From Bacteroidia bacterium (GTDB lineage: Bacteria; Bacteroidota; Bacteroidia; CAIKAF01): DNA of 64,000 nt. The stretch lies in assembly GCA_030427255.1 (NCBI GenBank), contig JAUHWY010000006.1, forward strand, positions 62,001-126,000, read 5' to 3'. The notes beneath the pieces were generated by a model. That model was not told where the DNA came from and ran no database searches. It worked only from the letters and a program-made list of their open reading frames with translations. Shown here piece after piece: positions 9,701 through 17,966 of this stretch (position 1 is its first letter; every line of letters begins with the position of its first letter). A program made the translations under genes and the position numbers.

Positions 9701-9870
9701 GAGACGGAATGCCTTCCGTCTATACCGCGTCGTGAGAGACGGAATGCCTTCCGTCTTTACCGCGTCATGAGAGACGGAATGCCTTCCGTCTTTACCGCGC
9801 CAACGAGAGACGGGAGGCATCCCGTCTTTACCGCGTCTTTACCGCGTCTTTACCGCGTCTTTACCGCGCC
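9701..9870. repeat. 35-bp hairpin tandem repeats plus 11-bp repeats
   Basis: Four units start at 9701, 9736, 9771 and 9807. Each has the stem GACGG...CCGTC inside GAGACGG(A/G)A-x-CCGTCTTTACCGCG. In unit 4 both arms change together (GACGGG and CCCGTC). Behind unit 4 the tail TCTTTACCGCG repeats about four times to 9870. It lies between the convergent hydrolase and lpdA genes and could also stop transcription from both. The same unit recurs at 34484-34540. Confidence 0.85.
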
Positions 9871-9871
9871 A

Positions 9872-11275
9872 TTAAATATGTATCGCCCGATCCGCTGTTG
9901 CCGCCAAGCAAGCCTCTCTAAAAGATTCGGTAAAGGTGGGATGCGCATGACTCATGCGGGCAATATCTTCTGCCGTAGCTCGGTACTCCATGGCCACCAC
10001 CGCCTCAGCAATCATATCGGCGACCCTGGGACCACACATATGTACGCCTAAAATCTCATCGGTTGCTGCGTCGGCCAAGACCTTTATTTGACCGTCCAGA
10101 TCCATGCTGGCGCGTGCACGACCACTGGCACGGAAAGGGAAAGCACCCACTTTATACTTGGCACCTTGTTCCTTCAATTGCTCTTCGGTATAGCCCACCG
10201 AAGCCACCTCCGGCCAAGTATATACCACGTTAGGTATCAACAAATAATTGATGTGGGGTTTTTCGCCTGCCATATGCTCGGCTACAAACATGCCCTCTTC
10301 TTCGGCTTTGTGGGCAAGCATGGCCCCGCGGACCACATCGCCTATGGCATAAATGCCCTCGACCTTGGTTTGCAAATGCTCGTTTACTTCAATGCGGCCT
10401 TGGGCATCGGTCGACAAACCTACGGCTTCCAAATTCAGGCCCTCGGTATAGGGTCGACGCCCCACGGAAACCAAACAATAGGGCGCCTCCCACGTGTGGG
10501 ATTTGCCTTTGGCATCCTCGGCTTGCACCACCACCACATCGCCTTTGCGTTCCACAGAAGTTACTTTGGTACTTGTGTGAATGCTGGCGCCCAACTTTTT
10601 CATTACACGCGCCAAATCCTTGCTCATGGCCGAATCAAAACCGGGAATCAGTCGGTCGGCATACTCCACCACGGTCAACTTGGCACCCAAACGGGCATAC
10701 ACCGAGCCCATTTCAAGGCCAATTACCCCGCCGCCAATCACGATCATATGCTCCGGCACCTCCTGCAAATTCAAGCTTTCGGTACTGGTAATGATGCGTT
10801 CCTTATCAATATTAATGAAAGGCAAGGAGCCTGGCTTGCTTCCCGTGGCAATAATGGCCTTTTCAAAACCCAGCTCGGTGGACTTGCCCTCGGCATCCGT
10901 CACCTGAATTTTGCCTTTATCTACAAAGCTTCCCAAGCCGTGAAACACTTGAACCTTATTCTTTTTCATTAAACCGGCCACGCCGTCGCAGGTCTGCTGC
11001 ACCACCTCATTTTTGCGGGCCACCATTTGGGGTAAATTTACCTTCAGGTCTTTAAGCTCAATACCATGCGTAGCAAAGTGCTTGTTGGCATTGTAGTAGT
11101 GCTCGGAGCTGTCCAGCATCGCTTTGGAGGGAATACAACCCACATTTAAACAGGTTCCACCCAAGGTGTTGTATTTTTCTACAAGCGCTGTTTTCATTCC
11201 CAATTGCGCACAGCGAATGGCCGCCACATAACCACCGGGCCCGGAACCAATAACTACCACCTGAAAGCTTTCCAT
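9872..11275 (-). CDS. lpdA: Dihydrolipoyl dehydrogenase (E3)
   Basis: FAD disulfide reductase that reoxidises dihydrolipoamide in pyruvate and 2-oxoglutarate dehydrogenases and the glycine cleavage system. 467 aa from MESFQVVV. Motifs are the FAD Rossmann GSGPGGYVAAIR, the redox disulfide GGTCLNVGCIPSK, the NAD-binding GGGVIGLEMG, the second FAD site YAIGDVVRG, and the C-terminal His-Glu dyad region HAHPTFTE. The ORF has an extra ATG two codons upstream (11281). No other complex subunits are adjacent, so this E3 is probably shared between complexes. Confidence 0.96.
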   Translation of the reverse strand: MESFQVVVIGSGPGGYVAAIRCAQLGMKTALVEKYNTLGGTCLNVGCIPSKAMLDSSEHYYNANKHFATHGIELKDLKVNLPQMVARKNEVVQQTCDGVAGLMKKNKVQVFHGLGSFVDKGKIQVTDAEGKSTELGFEKAIIATGSKPGSLPFINIDKERIITSTESLNLQEVPEHMIVIGGGVIGLEMGSVYARLGAKLTVVEYADRLIPGFDSAMSKDLARVMKKLGASIHTSTKVTSVERKGDVVVVQAEDAKGKSHTWEAPYCLVSVGRRPYTEGLNLEAVGLSTDAQGRIEVNEHLQTKVEGIYAIGDVVRGAMLAHKAEEEGMFVAEHMAGEKPHINYLLIPNVVYTWPEVASVGYTEEQLKEQGAKYKVGAFPFRASGRARASMDLDGQIKVLADAATDEILGVHMCGPRVADMIAEAVVAMEYRATAEDIARMSHAHPTFTESFREACLAATADRAIHI

Positions 11276-11354
11276 AACCAAATTTTTATCAAAAATAGGG
11301 TGCTTAATCGAATAATGGGGTCAAAATAGACTAAAAAAGGCTTAAGGAAGGAAT

Positions 11355-11516
11355 GTTTTGGGCGCCTTATCCGGCCCTTAGCGCTACTCCGCAGTCCCCG
11401 GCCACGCAAGGCTAAGGGCTGCGGGGTCTTGCCCCCAATCCTTCGGGGGGCAAGCCTCCGCGCCCCAAGCCTTGCGGGCCGCGTCCTTTGCGTGGTAGCT
11501 GCTGCGGTCCGGGGCG
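11355..11516 (-). repeat. Structured intergenic element, copy E3
   Basis: On the minus strand it begins GCGCCCCGGACCGCAGC. The core is GCGGAGGC plus the stem TTGCCCCC...GGGGGCAAG plus ACCCCGCAG. It ends GGGCCGGATAAGGCGCCC followed by AAAA. The ends GCGCC and GGCGC pair, matching E9 and differing in a compensatory way from the GGGCC/GGCCC ends of E8. It fills most of the divergent gap between lpdA and pth. Confidence 0.65.
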
Positions 11517-11564
11517 CTTGGTCTTCCAATGCTGCTTTGCGCCTTAGATGCCGTTTTCTTTTTG

Positions 11565-11572
11565 TTTTTTTG
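11565..11572 (+). promoter_or_regulatory. Possible -7 box of pth
   Basis: TTTTTTTG, one mismatch to TAnnTTTG, four bases before the chosen ATG. Confidence 0.35.
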
Positions 11573-11576
11573 CTCC

Positions 11577-12188
11577 ATGGCAAAGTTTCTTCTCTGCGGT
11601 TTAGGAAATCCCGGTGCCGAATACCAACACACCCGACACAATATTGGCTTTGATGTGTTGGACGCATTGGCTCAAAAGTTGGGGCTTGAGTTTGCTCCTG
11701 CCAAGCACGGTCTTGTTGCAGAAGGCAAGTTTAAAGGCCGTCCCTTGGTCTTGCTCAAGCCCAACACCTTCATGAATTTGTCCGGAAAAGCCCTGCGCTA
11801 TTGGCAACAACAATACAAACTGCCGCCAAATCAACTGTTGGTCATCACCGACGATTTGGCCTTGCCGCCTATGCATCTTCGGCTCAAAACCAAAGGGGGC
11901 AGCGGTGGGCACAATGGCCTAAGCCATATTGAGGAGACCTTGCAAAGCCAAGCCTATGCGCGCTTGCGCTTTGGCATTGGCAAAGACTTTCTACCCGGTG
12001 GCCAATCCGATTATGTGCTGGGGCCTTGGGCCGCTTCAGAAAAAGCCTTGCTTCCAAAGGCCATAGAAACTGCCGCCAAAGCCTGCCTTGATTTTTGTTT
12101 CATGGGTCCGGAACGCACCATGAACTGGGTGAATGGTTGGAAACCGGAAACATCGGAAGAATCCTCCTCCGATTCAGGAGGCAGCTAA
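11577..12188 (+). CDS. pth: Peptidyl-tRNA hydrolase
   Basis: Releases tRNA from peptidyl-tRNA that drops off the ribosome. 203 aa from MAKFLLCGLGNPG at 11577; the ATG at 11529 would prepend 16 hydrophobic residues absent from the family. Key residues are Asn in GLGNPG (about 11), the catalytic His in TRHNIGFD (about 21), NTFMNLSG, and Asp in ITDDLALP. GGSGGHNGL is also conserved. A C-terminal tail rich in Ser and Glu is extra. The 3' end overlaps trhO, which converges on it, by 15 bp. Confidence 0.95.
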   Translation: MAKFLLCGLGNPGAEYQHTRHNIGFDVLDALAQKLGLEFAPAKHGLVAEGKFKGRPLVLLKPNTFMNLSGKALRYWQQQYKLPPNQLLVITDDLALPPMHLRLKTKGGSGGHNGLSHIEETLQSQAYARLRFGIGKDFLPGGQSDYVLGPWAASEKALLPKAIETAAKACLDFCFMGPERTMNWVNGWKPETSEESSSDSGGS

Positions 12189-13217
12189 CTTAGGTTTTGG
12201 TCGCAAACGTGCCTTTTCGTAGGTCACGCGTGCCGTCTTTCCCTTGCGCTTTAGTTTGCGTTCGGCCAAAGGAAGTTTTATTTCTTGTTGGCAATCTTCG
12301 GAGCAGCAGCCTTCAAAACTTTCCTTGCAATTGGGGCATTGAATAAACAACATGTGGCAGGCCTCGTTGGCGCAATTGGTATGGTCGTCGCAAGGCGCAC
12401 CGCATTGGTGGCATGCAGCAATAACATCGTCGGAAATGCGCTCGCCCATGCGCTCGTCAAACACGAAATTCTTTCCAATGAATTTCACCGGCAAGCCTTC
12501 CGCTTTTGCTTGACGGGTGTATTCTATAATGCCACCTTCCAGTTGATATACCTGCTCAAACCCTTTGTGCCTCAAATAGGCAGAGGCCTTTTCGCAGCGA
12601 ATGCCTCCGGTGCAATACAGCAATACCGGCTTTTGTTTGTGTTGCTCCAGCATGCGTTCTACCAAGGGTAGACTGTCTCGAAAAGTGTCTACATCGGGGC
12701 AAATCGCGCCTTCAAAATGTCCTACTTCGGATTCGTAATGGTTGCGCATGTCCACCACCACGCTGTCATCCCGATCCAGCAGTTCGTTAAAGGCTTTGGC
12801 TTTAAGGTGTGGTCCGGGTTGGGTCACATCAAAAAAGTGCTCCGGCAAACCATCCGACACAATTTTGGGCCGAATGCGCACAATGAGTTTTAAAAAAGCT
12901 TCTTTTTGGTCTTCTACAGCCAAGTTTAAACGAATTCCATCCAAAAACGGGTAGCTGTACAAATGCGTTCGGAAAGCTTCAAAGGCAGGTTCGGGGACTG
13001 AAATTTGGCCGTTGATGCCTTCGGAAGAAACGTAGGTGCGGCCCAAAACGCCAAAACCTTCCCAGGCACGGAACAGGGAGTTTCTGAACTCCACCACGTC
13101 TTCTATGATGGCGTACTTGTAAAAAGAGAGCGTCCGGCGCTCAAAAGGCTCGGCCTCCAATCGTTTGCGCAAAGTTTCCCGGTCGTATTTGTTGCCCGGC
13201 AAAGTTGAAAAGTCCAT
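12174..13217 (-). CDS. trhO: tRNA uridine(34) hydroxylase, rhodanese-like
   Basis: 347 aa from MDFSTLPGNK at 13217. The UPF0176/TrhO family makes 5-hydroxyuridine at tRNA position 34. The domain order is an N-terminal acylphosphatase-like region (TYVSSEGINGQISVP) and a central rhodanese domain with the active Cys in LLYCTGGIRCEKA. A long Cys-rich C-terminal region follows (CHQCGAPCDDHTNC, CPNCKESFEGCC), probably metal binding, as in the longer members. A perfect -7 box four bases upstream fixes the start; the ATG at 13268 would lie upstream of the promoter. Confidence 0.92.
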   Translation of the reverse strand: MDFSTLPGNKYDRETLRKRLEAEPFERRTLSFYKYAIIEDVVEFRNSLFRAWEGFGVLGRTYVSSEGINGQISVPEPAFEAFRTHLYSYPFLDGIRLNLAVEDQKEAFLKLIVRIRPKIVSDGLPEHFFDVTQPGPHLKAKAFNELLDRDDSVVVDMRNHYESEVGHFEGAICPDVDTFRDSLPLVERMLEQHKQKPVLLYCTGGIRCEKASAYLRHKGFEQVYQLEGGIIEYTRQAKAEGLPVKFIGKNFVFDERMGERISDDVIAACHQCGAPCDDHTNCANEACHMLFIQCPNCKESFEGCCSEDCQQEIKLPLAERKLKRKGKTARVTYEKARLRPKPKLAAS

Positions 13218-13221
13218 AGCG

Positions 13222-13253
13222 CAAAAATACGAAAGCTTGAGGAAAGCCTGCAA
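13222..13253 (-). promoter_or_regulatory. Promoter of trhO
   Basis: Minus strand: TTG at 13253-13251, 21 bases, then TATTTTTG at 13229-13222, then four bases to the ATG. Confidence 0.6.
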
Positions 13254-13320
13254 GGTGGAGTGACTCAAGGAGGTGGGGAAATTGGGCTAGGCTTTGCCAG
13301 CCGAAGTGAATAAGCCAACA

Positions 13321-13485
13321 GCCCTTATTTTGTGGCAAAAATCCTCCAAACAGCCTTTGTTTTGATACAAATTTTGGGCAAAACAGCCCTTATTCTGTTA
13401 CAAAATTTGAAGGAATTTGCCTTTGTTTTGTTACAAAATCTCGAGGAATTTGCCTTTGTTTTGTTACATTTACACTTGAAATCAA
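13321..13485 (+). repeat. 33-bp tandem array ahead of AAA ATPase gene
   Basis: Five units begin with GCCYTT at 13321, 13353, 13386, 13419 and 13452, spaced 32, 33, 33 and 33 bp. The best-conserved part is TTTTGTTACAAAA, a perfect inverted repeat around one base, then a spacer ending GGAATTT in the last copies. Unit 5 keeps the left half and then runs into a promoter-like TACACTTG. There are no variable spacers, so it is not a CRISPR. Repetition at about three helical turns suggests a protein-binding array. Confidence 0.85.
13449..13478 (+). promoter_or_regulatory. Probable promoter of AAA ATPase gene
   Basis: TTTG at 13449-13452, 18 bases, TACACTTG at 13471-13478 (one mismatch). It overlaps the last unit of the 33-bp array, so anything binding the array would affect it. 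Confidence 0.5.
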
Positions 13486-13501
13486 AGGGAAAAAGCGGCT
13501 T

Positions 13502-14875
13502 ATGGAAATTATGCGCAGAAATGCATGGCAAGAACTACTGTCATGGAAGCACAGCACAAACAGGAAGCCCTTGGTTTTAAGGGGTGCCAGACAAGTAGGA
13601 AAAACCACCTTAGTACGCGCCTTTGCCGGAACCTATGCCCACTCCTTACTCTTGAATTTAGAAAAGCAAAGCGACGCCGTCCTTTTTGAAAAGTACGATG
13701 ACCTAAAAACGCTCATGGATGTGCTCTTATTAAGGAGCAACATGCCTGCGAACCAATTGGACCAAACCCTATTGTTCATCGATGAAATTCAAGAATCACC
13801 AAAAGCCATACAACAATTGCGCTACTTCCATGAAGAATTCCCGCAAATTCATGTAATCGCAGCCGGCTCCCTTTTAGATTTTGCATTGGGTCAAGTAAAA
13901 AGTTTTCCGGTGGGAAGGGTGGACTTTTTGCATTTGCACCCACTCAATTTTCATGAGTTCCTTATGGCTTTGGGTAAAACTCAAGCCTTGGATTTACTTC
14001 AGAAAATCCCTATACCCGATTTTGCGCACGCTACCTTGTTGCAGCTCTTTCACACCTATGCCATTGTAGGTGGAATGCCGGAAGTGGTTAAGGAGTACCT
14101 TCCAAATCAGCAGATATCCGCATTACCTAAAGTATATCAAAGCATTTGGGAATCGTACAAAAGTGATGTCCAAAAATACAGCAATAATGCTTCAGAGCGG
14201 CAAATCCTTCGATTCTTAATGGATGTAGCCCCTGCTTATATTGACCAGCGCATAAAATTTCAAAACTTTGGGAACTCCAATTATAAATCGCGTGAAATGG
14301 GTGAAGCATTTCGTACATTAGAGGAGGCCCGCTTCCTCAGCCTAGTTTATCCAACAACAGAGTTGGCTCCGCCTTTAAAGCCGGATCACAAGAAATCACC
14401 TAAGCTGCAGATCTTAGACACAGGGTTGGTAAATTTCAAACTAAACATCCAATACGACATGGTGGGCTATGATGACCTAAGCTTTGCCTATAAAGGCGCC
14501 CTCCTTCCCCACCTCATTTTTCAAGAATTAACGGCCCAAACATCTAATGGTCACTCCAAGCTTCATTTTTGGGTACGTGAGAAAACGCAGGCTTCTGCCG
14601 AAGTAGACCTTGTTTATCCTTTCCGCAATCAATGCATTCCGGTAGAAATTAAATCCGGGCCTACCGGAAAGCTAAAATCCTTACATGAGTTCATCGAAAG
14701 GTGTCCTCATGCATTGGCGGTGCGCATGTATGCCGGTCCTTTTGGCATAGAAACCCATAAAACGCCTCGTCAAAAAAAGGAGTTTGTACTCATGAATTTG
14801 CCCTATTATTTGGCGGGTCAATTGCCAAAATATTTGGACTATTTCGTGCAAAAACATTCAATAAGTGAAGCTTAA
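13502..14875 (+). CDS. AAA ATPase with DUF4143 domain
   Basis: 457 aa. The N-terminal AAA domain has Walker A GARQVGKTT (about 27-35), Walker B LLFIDEIQES (about 94-103) and sensor-type AAGSLLDFAL. The C-terminal DUF4143 domain ends with a PD-(D/E)xK-like signature: AEVDLVYPF then PVEIKSG (Asp and Glu-x-Lys about 10 residues apart). The family is abundant, often multi-copy and patchily distributed in Bacteroidota, with unknown physiological role. A nucleic-acid or defence role is only inference. It stands alone with no partner gene. Start is MEI at 13502 or MRR at 13511. Confidence 0.85.
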   Translation: MEIMRRNAWQELLSWKHSTNRKPLVLRGARQVGKTTLVRAFAGTYAHSLLLNLEKQSDAVLFEKYDDLKTLMDVLLLRSNMPANQLDQTLLFIDEIQESPKAIQQLRYFHEEFPQIHVIAAGSLLDFALGQVKSFPVGRVDFLHLHPLNFHEFLMALGKTQALDLLQKIPIPDFAHATLLQLFHTYAIVGGMPEVVKEYLPNQQISALPKVYQSIWESYKSDVQKYSNNASERQILRFLMDVAPAYIDQRIKFQNFGNSNYKSREMGEAFRTLEEARFLSLVYPTTELAPPLKPDHKKSPKLQILDTGLVNFKLNIQYDMVGYDDLSFAYKGALLPHLIFQELTAQTSNGHSKLHFWVREKTQASAEVDLVYPFRNQCIPVEIKSGPTGKLKSLHEFIERCPHALAVRMYAGPFGIETHKTPRQKKEFVLMNLPYYLAGQLPKYLDYFVQKHSISEA

Positions 14876-14966
14876 GCCCCAAAGGTGGTCCTAAAAAACC
14901 GATAGAGATTGGCATCGATTGGCAGGTGCATATACTGGTTCAAAAAACCCATGCCTAGGCCCTCCC

Positions 14967-16253
14967 TCAGCTTGCAAACAAATGATTCAGGTTTTTTTGG
15001 ATGTCCCTCATTATTAAATCTACCGTCCGCTTTTGTACGTCATAATTCTTAATTCTGTCCGGAAAGCTCAGGACTTGCTCTATTACGCGCTCTATTATTT
15101 CCTTATAATATACGATTCCCACTTTATCCGCAATTGCCTTTAGGTCATTGCGATTGATTTCCTTTACTTTATTGTTGATCGAAATTTTATGAGGCATAAA
15201 AAAGCTTTGGTAGGGGTCAAAGGGAAACGTTAAATCATAGGCCGGCGACAAAGACCATTTCCCCTGCTTATCCATAAGGAACGAGAAATTCCTGGTGTGG
15301 TCATCTCGGTTCGAAGCAAGCACATTGAATACCATTTGCGTATATAATTGCATTTTATCCTTGTAAGGAAGATTGAGGAATTCCATGATTTTGAATATGC
15401 TTTCGTACCCGAATTCCGTGTTTCTCCCAAAAAAGCCGGCCAAAGCGCTAACGGTTTGCTTGTGTAGTTTTTGGTGTTCTATCCTATCGAATCGTTTGCT
15501 TGCAAAATGGGCCCGTCCCCCTTCAAAAATCAACCTTGAGTCTGCAACTGCTACCCCTGCATCCTTGGCCATTGCATTGTACACATACTCCACATAGTGC
15601 TTCTCCTTATTCCAGAGGTCCTTTGGATCGTGGGCTAATTTAACAATGTAATAGTCCACCGGGATTGTGTGTATAATATCCCCTGCCAACAGCCTTTGGT
15701 TTGGTTGTTTTGTTTCCCTGCTAATAGCCACCAATACTTTGGCTTGTGCTCCACCGACCGAAGCCCCAATGCGAAGGATGTTTTGAAGTGCTTCGGGGTT
15801 GTGCAGGTAATCTTTCTGGGCATACTTCCTCTGAATGATTTTATGGGATAATTGAGCCAGTTCTTCTAAATCAAGCCTCTGCTTGTTGCTTGGCACCCTT
15901 TTCTCATAATGATACTCTAAAGCTCCCATGCCTCTTTTTCCAATATACAGCAGCCGTTCAACCGGGTTCATTGCCGATTGGTCCATATTCATTTGTTCCA
16001 ACCACTCCTTAAAAATCACATTTCCAAATGCATCGGGAAGGGTATCGTAGAAGGTAGGAACCATCCCCTGAAACTTATCATGAAAATCATGCCCAATAAG
16101 AAATTCTCTTTTATTGGGATGTATGATAGGTGCTATATTGAAGGGGGCATCAAGGTATGCTTCCGAGGATTCAAATACAGCGGTATTTTGTTTTTGGTCC
16201 CAGGCAATGTAACCAATAAGGGTGTCCCACAAAGTTATCTTTGCCGAACTCAT
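14967..16253 (-). CDS. hipA: HipA-like Ser/Thr kinase toxin
   Basis: 428 aa. Toxin half of a hipBA-type module. In E. coli HipA phosphorylates glutamyl-tRNA synthetase and causes persistence; the target here is unknown. Visible are the glycine-rich region GASVGGAQAKVLVAIS, the catalytic loop SNRDDHTRNFSFL and the metal-binding AYDLTFPFD. The length is that of full HipA, including the N-terminal subdomain, so it appears intact. The start overlaps the antitoxin stop by 4 bp. The region is more AT-rich than its surroundings. Confidence 0.88.
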   Translation of the reverse strand: MSSAKITLWDTLIGYIAWDQKQNTAVFESSEAYLDAPFNIAPIIHPNKREFLIGHDFHDKFQGMVPTFYDTLPDAFGNVIFKEWLEQMNMDQSAMNPVERLLYIGKRGMGALEYHYEKRVPSNKQRLDLEELAQLSHKIIQRKYAQKDYLHNPEALQNILRIGASVGGAQAKVLVAISRETKQPNQRLLAGDIIHTIPVDYYIVKLAHDPKDLWNKEKHYVEYVYNAMAKDAGVAVADSRLIFEGGRAHFASKRFDRIEHQKLHKQTVSALAGFFGRNTEFGYESIFKIMEFLNLPYKDKMQLYTQMVFNVLASNRDDHTRNFSFLMDKQGKWSLSPAYDLTFPFDPYQSFFMPHKISINNKVKEINRNDLKAIADKVGIVYYKEIIERVIEQVLSFPDRIKNYDVQKRTVDLIMRDIQKNLNHLFAS

Positions 16254-16525
16254 GCATGCTCCTTTTCAAAGGTATCTTTTGGAGACAAGGATGGACCGGA
16301 AAGGATTTCCAGCAGCTTGTCGGACTTGCGAAATTCCTTTAAGAGTTTTATAAAGGTCAGCAAGGTGGTTCCTCTACCTGCTTCTATATCGCACATGTGT
16401 TTTCTGCTTACGCCTATCCTTTCTGCCAATTGCGCCTGGCTATATCTTTTTTGCTTTCTGAGCGCCCTTAGCTTCTCTCCCATCTCTACTAACACCTCTC
16501 CATCCAGTTTTGCTAACGCATACAT
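16250..16525 (-). CDS. hipB: HipB-like HTH antitoxin
   Basis: 91 aa with an XRE-type helix-turn-helix: LRKQKRYSQAQLAERIGVS followed by RKHMCDIEAGRGTTLLTFIKLL. The order antitoxin then toxin with a 4-bp overlap is standard. It should bind its own promoter and repress hipBA. The C-terminal tail after the HTH is short and polar. Confidence 0.88.
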   Translation of the reverse strand: MYALAKLDGEVLVEMGEKLRALRKQKRYSQAQLAERIGVSRKHMCDIEAGRGTTLLTFIKLLKEFRKSDKLLEILSGPSLSPKDTFEKEHA

Positions 16526-16540
16526 AATGTAACTTTATAA

Positions 16541-16578
16541 TTACAAATATACCATTAAAATTCATATAGTAACCATTT
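16541..16578 (-). promoter_or_regulatory. hipBA promoter and possible operator
   Basis: Minus strand TATATTTG, a perfect -7 box, lies just upstream of hipB. On the plus strand ACCATT occurs twice, about 20 bases apart around this box, in an AT-rich stretch. The repeat could be a HipB site, but two six-base matches are weak evidence. Confidence 0.4.
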
Positions 16579-16767
16579 GATTATATATTTTACCTCAAAC
16601 CTTCCATCCTATAGCCATGCTACCTAATGAAAATACAAACCTCTAGGGGACCGTTTACGCCTTGCTATTGCGGCGGCGAACCTGTTCCTTATACTATGTC
16701 AAGCCTCTTCGAGTCAGCAGCTTCGAGTCCACATGTATGCGTTTAGGGTCCAACATCTTTTTTTTGA
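16579..16767. other. Gap between hipB promoter and E4
   Basis: No gene or clear structure seen. The left part is AT-rich, the right part is of average composition. Confidence 0.5.
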
Positions 16768-16939
16768 GGCCCCCGACCGGGTGGATGCCCCTGCGCTGCG
16801 GCCGGTCTGGGGCTCCGCCACGAGGAGGCGGCGCGCAGCAAGCCACCGCAGGGGCATGGAGCCCCGACCGGCCGCAAGTAGGGCAGGAACCAGGGGAGGT
16901 TAGAATAGGAACATGGCCTATGGAAGCAGGCCCCAAAAA
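16768..16939 (+). repeat. Structured intergenic element, copy E4
   Basis: It begins GGCCCCCGACCGG and has a core GAGGAGGCGGCG...CCACCGCAGG. GGTTAGAATA lies at 16898-16907, and the 3' end reads GGAAGCAGGCCCCAAAAA. The arm ATGCCCCTGCG pairs perfectly with CGCAGGGGCAT. GCGGCCGGTCTGGGGCTCC pairs with GGAGCCCC-GACCGGCCGC. The two pairings occur in the order a-b-a'-b', so they would cross as in a pseudoknot. It lies between divergent hipB and the SDR gene. Confidence 0.75.
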
Positions 16940-17024
16940 CAAACCTTCAAAAGCCGAACGGCTTGGGCTGGCCCTCCTTTAAAATTTGCGGGACGGCAGC
17001 CATTCGGCATTTCCGTCCGAAATG

Positions 17025-17032
17025 TATCTTTA
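17025..17032 (+). promoter_or_regulatory. -7 box of SDR gene
   Basis: TATCTTTA, one mismatch, four bases before the ATG at 17037. Confidence 0.45.
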
Positions 17033-17036
17033 AGCC

Positions 17037-17966
17037 ATGGAAAAGCGCATCCTAATTATTGGCGCCGGAGGGCAAATCGGCACCGAATTGGTACAACGGC
17101 TTCGCGAGGTGCACGGCCAAGACCGGGTAATAGCTTCAGACCTTAGGGTTCCCGAACATGCCGAGGGGCCTTTTGTGGCGCTCGATGCTACCGACGGAGC
17201 TGCGGTCCGAAAAACCATAGAAGATGGGCAGGTAGACCAGGTGTACCTTTTGGCGGCCATGCTTTCTGCCACGGCCGAAAAACTTCCTCGGAAGGGCTGG
17301 GACCTCAATATGGACAGCCTGTTTATTTGCTTGGAACTGGCCAAAGAAGGGCTCATCCGCAAGCTTTACTGGCCCAGTTCCATAGCGGCCTTTGGTCCCA
17401 CCACGCCCAAAATGGGTACCCCCCAACATACCATTGCCGAACCCACCACCGTATATGGCATCAGCAAGTTTGCCGGCGAACGTTGGTGTGCCTGGTACCA
17501 CCACAAGCATGGGGTGGACGTGCGGTCCTTGCGTTATCCCGGACTCATTAGCTACAGCGCACCTCCGGGGGGAGGCACCACCGACTATGCGGTGGATATT
17601 TTTCACCAAGCCCGGAAACAAGGCCATTATACCTCCTTTTTAAAGTCCGACACCTTGCTTCCCATGATGTATATGCCGGATGCCATCCGCGCTACCATGG
17701 AATTGATGGAGGCACCTGCCGAGCAAATCAAGCAAAGAGGCAGCTACAATCTGGCGGCTTTTTCCTTTTCGCCCGAAAGCCTGGCCCAGGAAATCAAAAA
17801 ACATTTGCCGGATTTTACCATCGACTACGCTCCGGATTTCCGGCAAGCCATTGCGGACAGTTGGCCGCAGGTGATCAACGACGAGGCCGCCCGCAGCGAC
17901 TGGCATTGGGCCCACCGCTACGACTTAGAAGCCATGGTAGCCGATATGTTGGCCCATATTAAGTAA
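17037..17966 (+). CDS. SDR-type L-threonine dehydrogenase-like protein
   Basis: 309 aa extended short-chain dehydrogenase. The Rossmann motif is GAGGQIG (10-16), with acidic D at the end of strand 2 (ASDLR), suggesting NAD. The catalytic pair is in TVYGISK (Tyr, Lys), and PGGGTTDYAVDIF is characteristic of short-chain threonine 3-dehydrogenases. These oxidise threonine to 2-amino-3-ketobutyrate, which 2-amino-3-ketobutyrate CoA ligase then cleaves; that partner gene is not in the window. An NDP-sugar epimerase is less likely. The stop overlaps the next start (TAATG). Confidence 0.82.
   Translation: MEKRILIIGAGGQIGTELVQRLREVHGQDRVIASDLRVPEHAEGPFVALDATDGAAVRKTIEDGQVDQVYLLAAMLSATAEKLPRKGWDLNMDSLFICLELAKEGLIRKLYWPSSIAAFGPTTPKMGTPQHTIAEPTTVYGISKFAGERWCAWYHHKHGVDVRSLRYPGLISYSAPPGGGTTDYAVDIFHQARKQGHYTSFLKSDTLLPMMYMPDAIRATMELMEAPAEQIKQRGSYNLAAFSFSPESLAQEIKKHLPDFTIDYAPDFRQAIADSWPQVINDEAARSDWHWAHRYDLEAMVADMLAHIK

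Noticed and set aside
9701..9870. CRISPR-like appearance of the 35-bp repeats
   Set aside because: Repeats are contiguous and the intervening bases are part of the repeat unit.
10088..10972. 294-aa plus-strand open frame
   Set aside because: Antisense to lpdA, with His-rich shadow composition and no recognisable domain.
13321..13485. CRISPR-like appearance of the 33-bp array
   Set aside because: The units are tandem with no unique spacers of constant length, and no cas genes are present.
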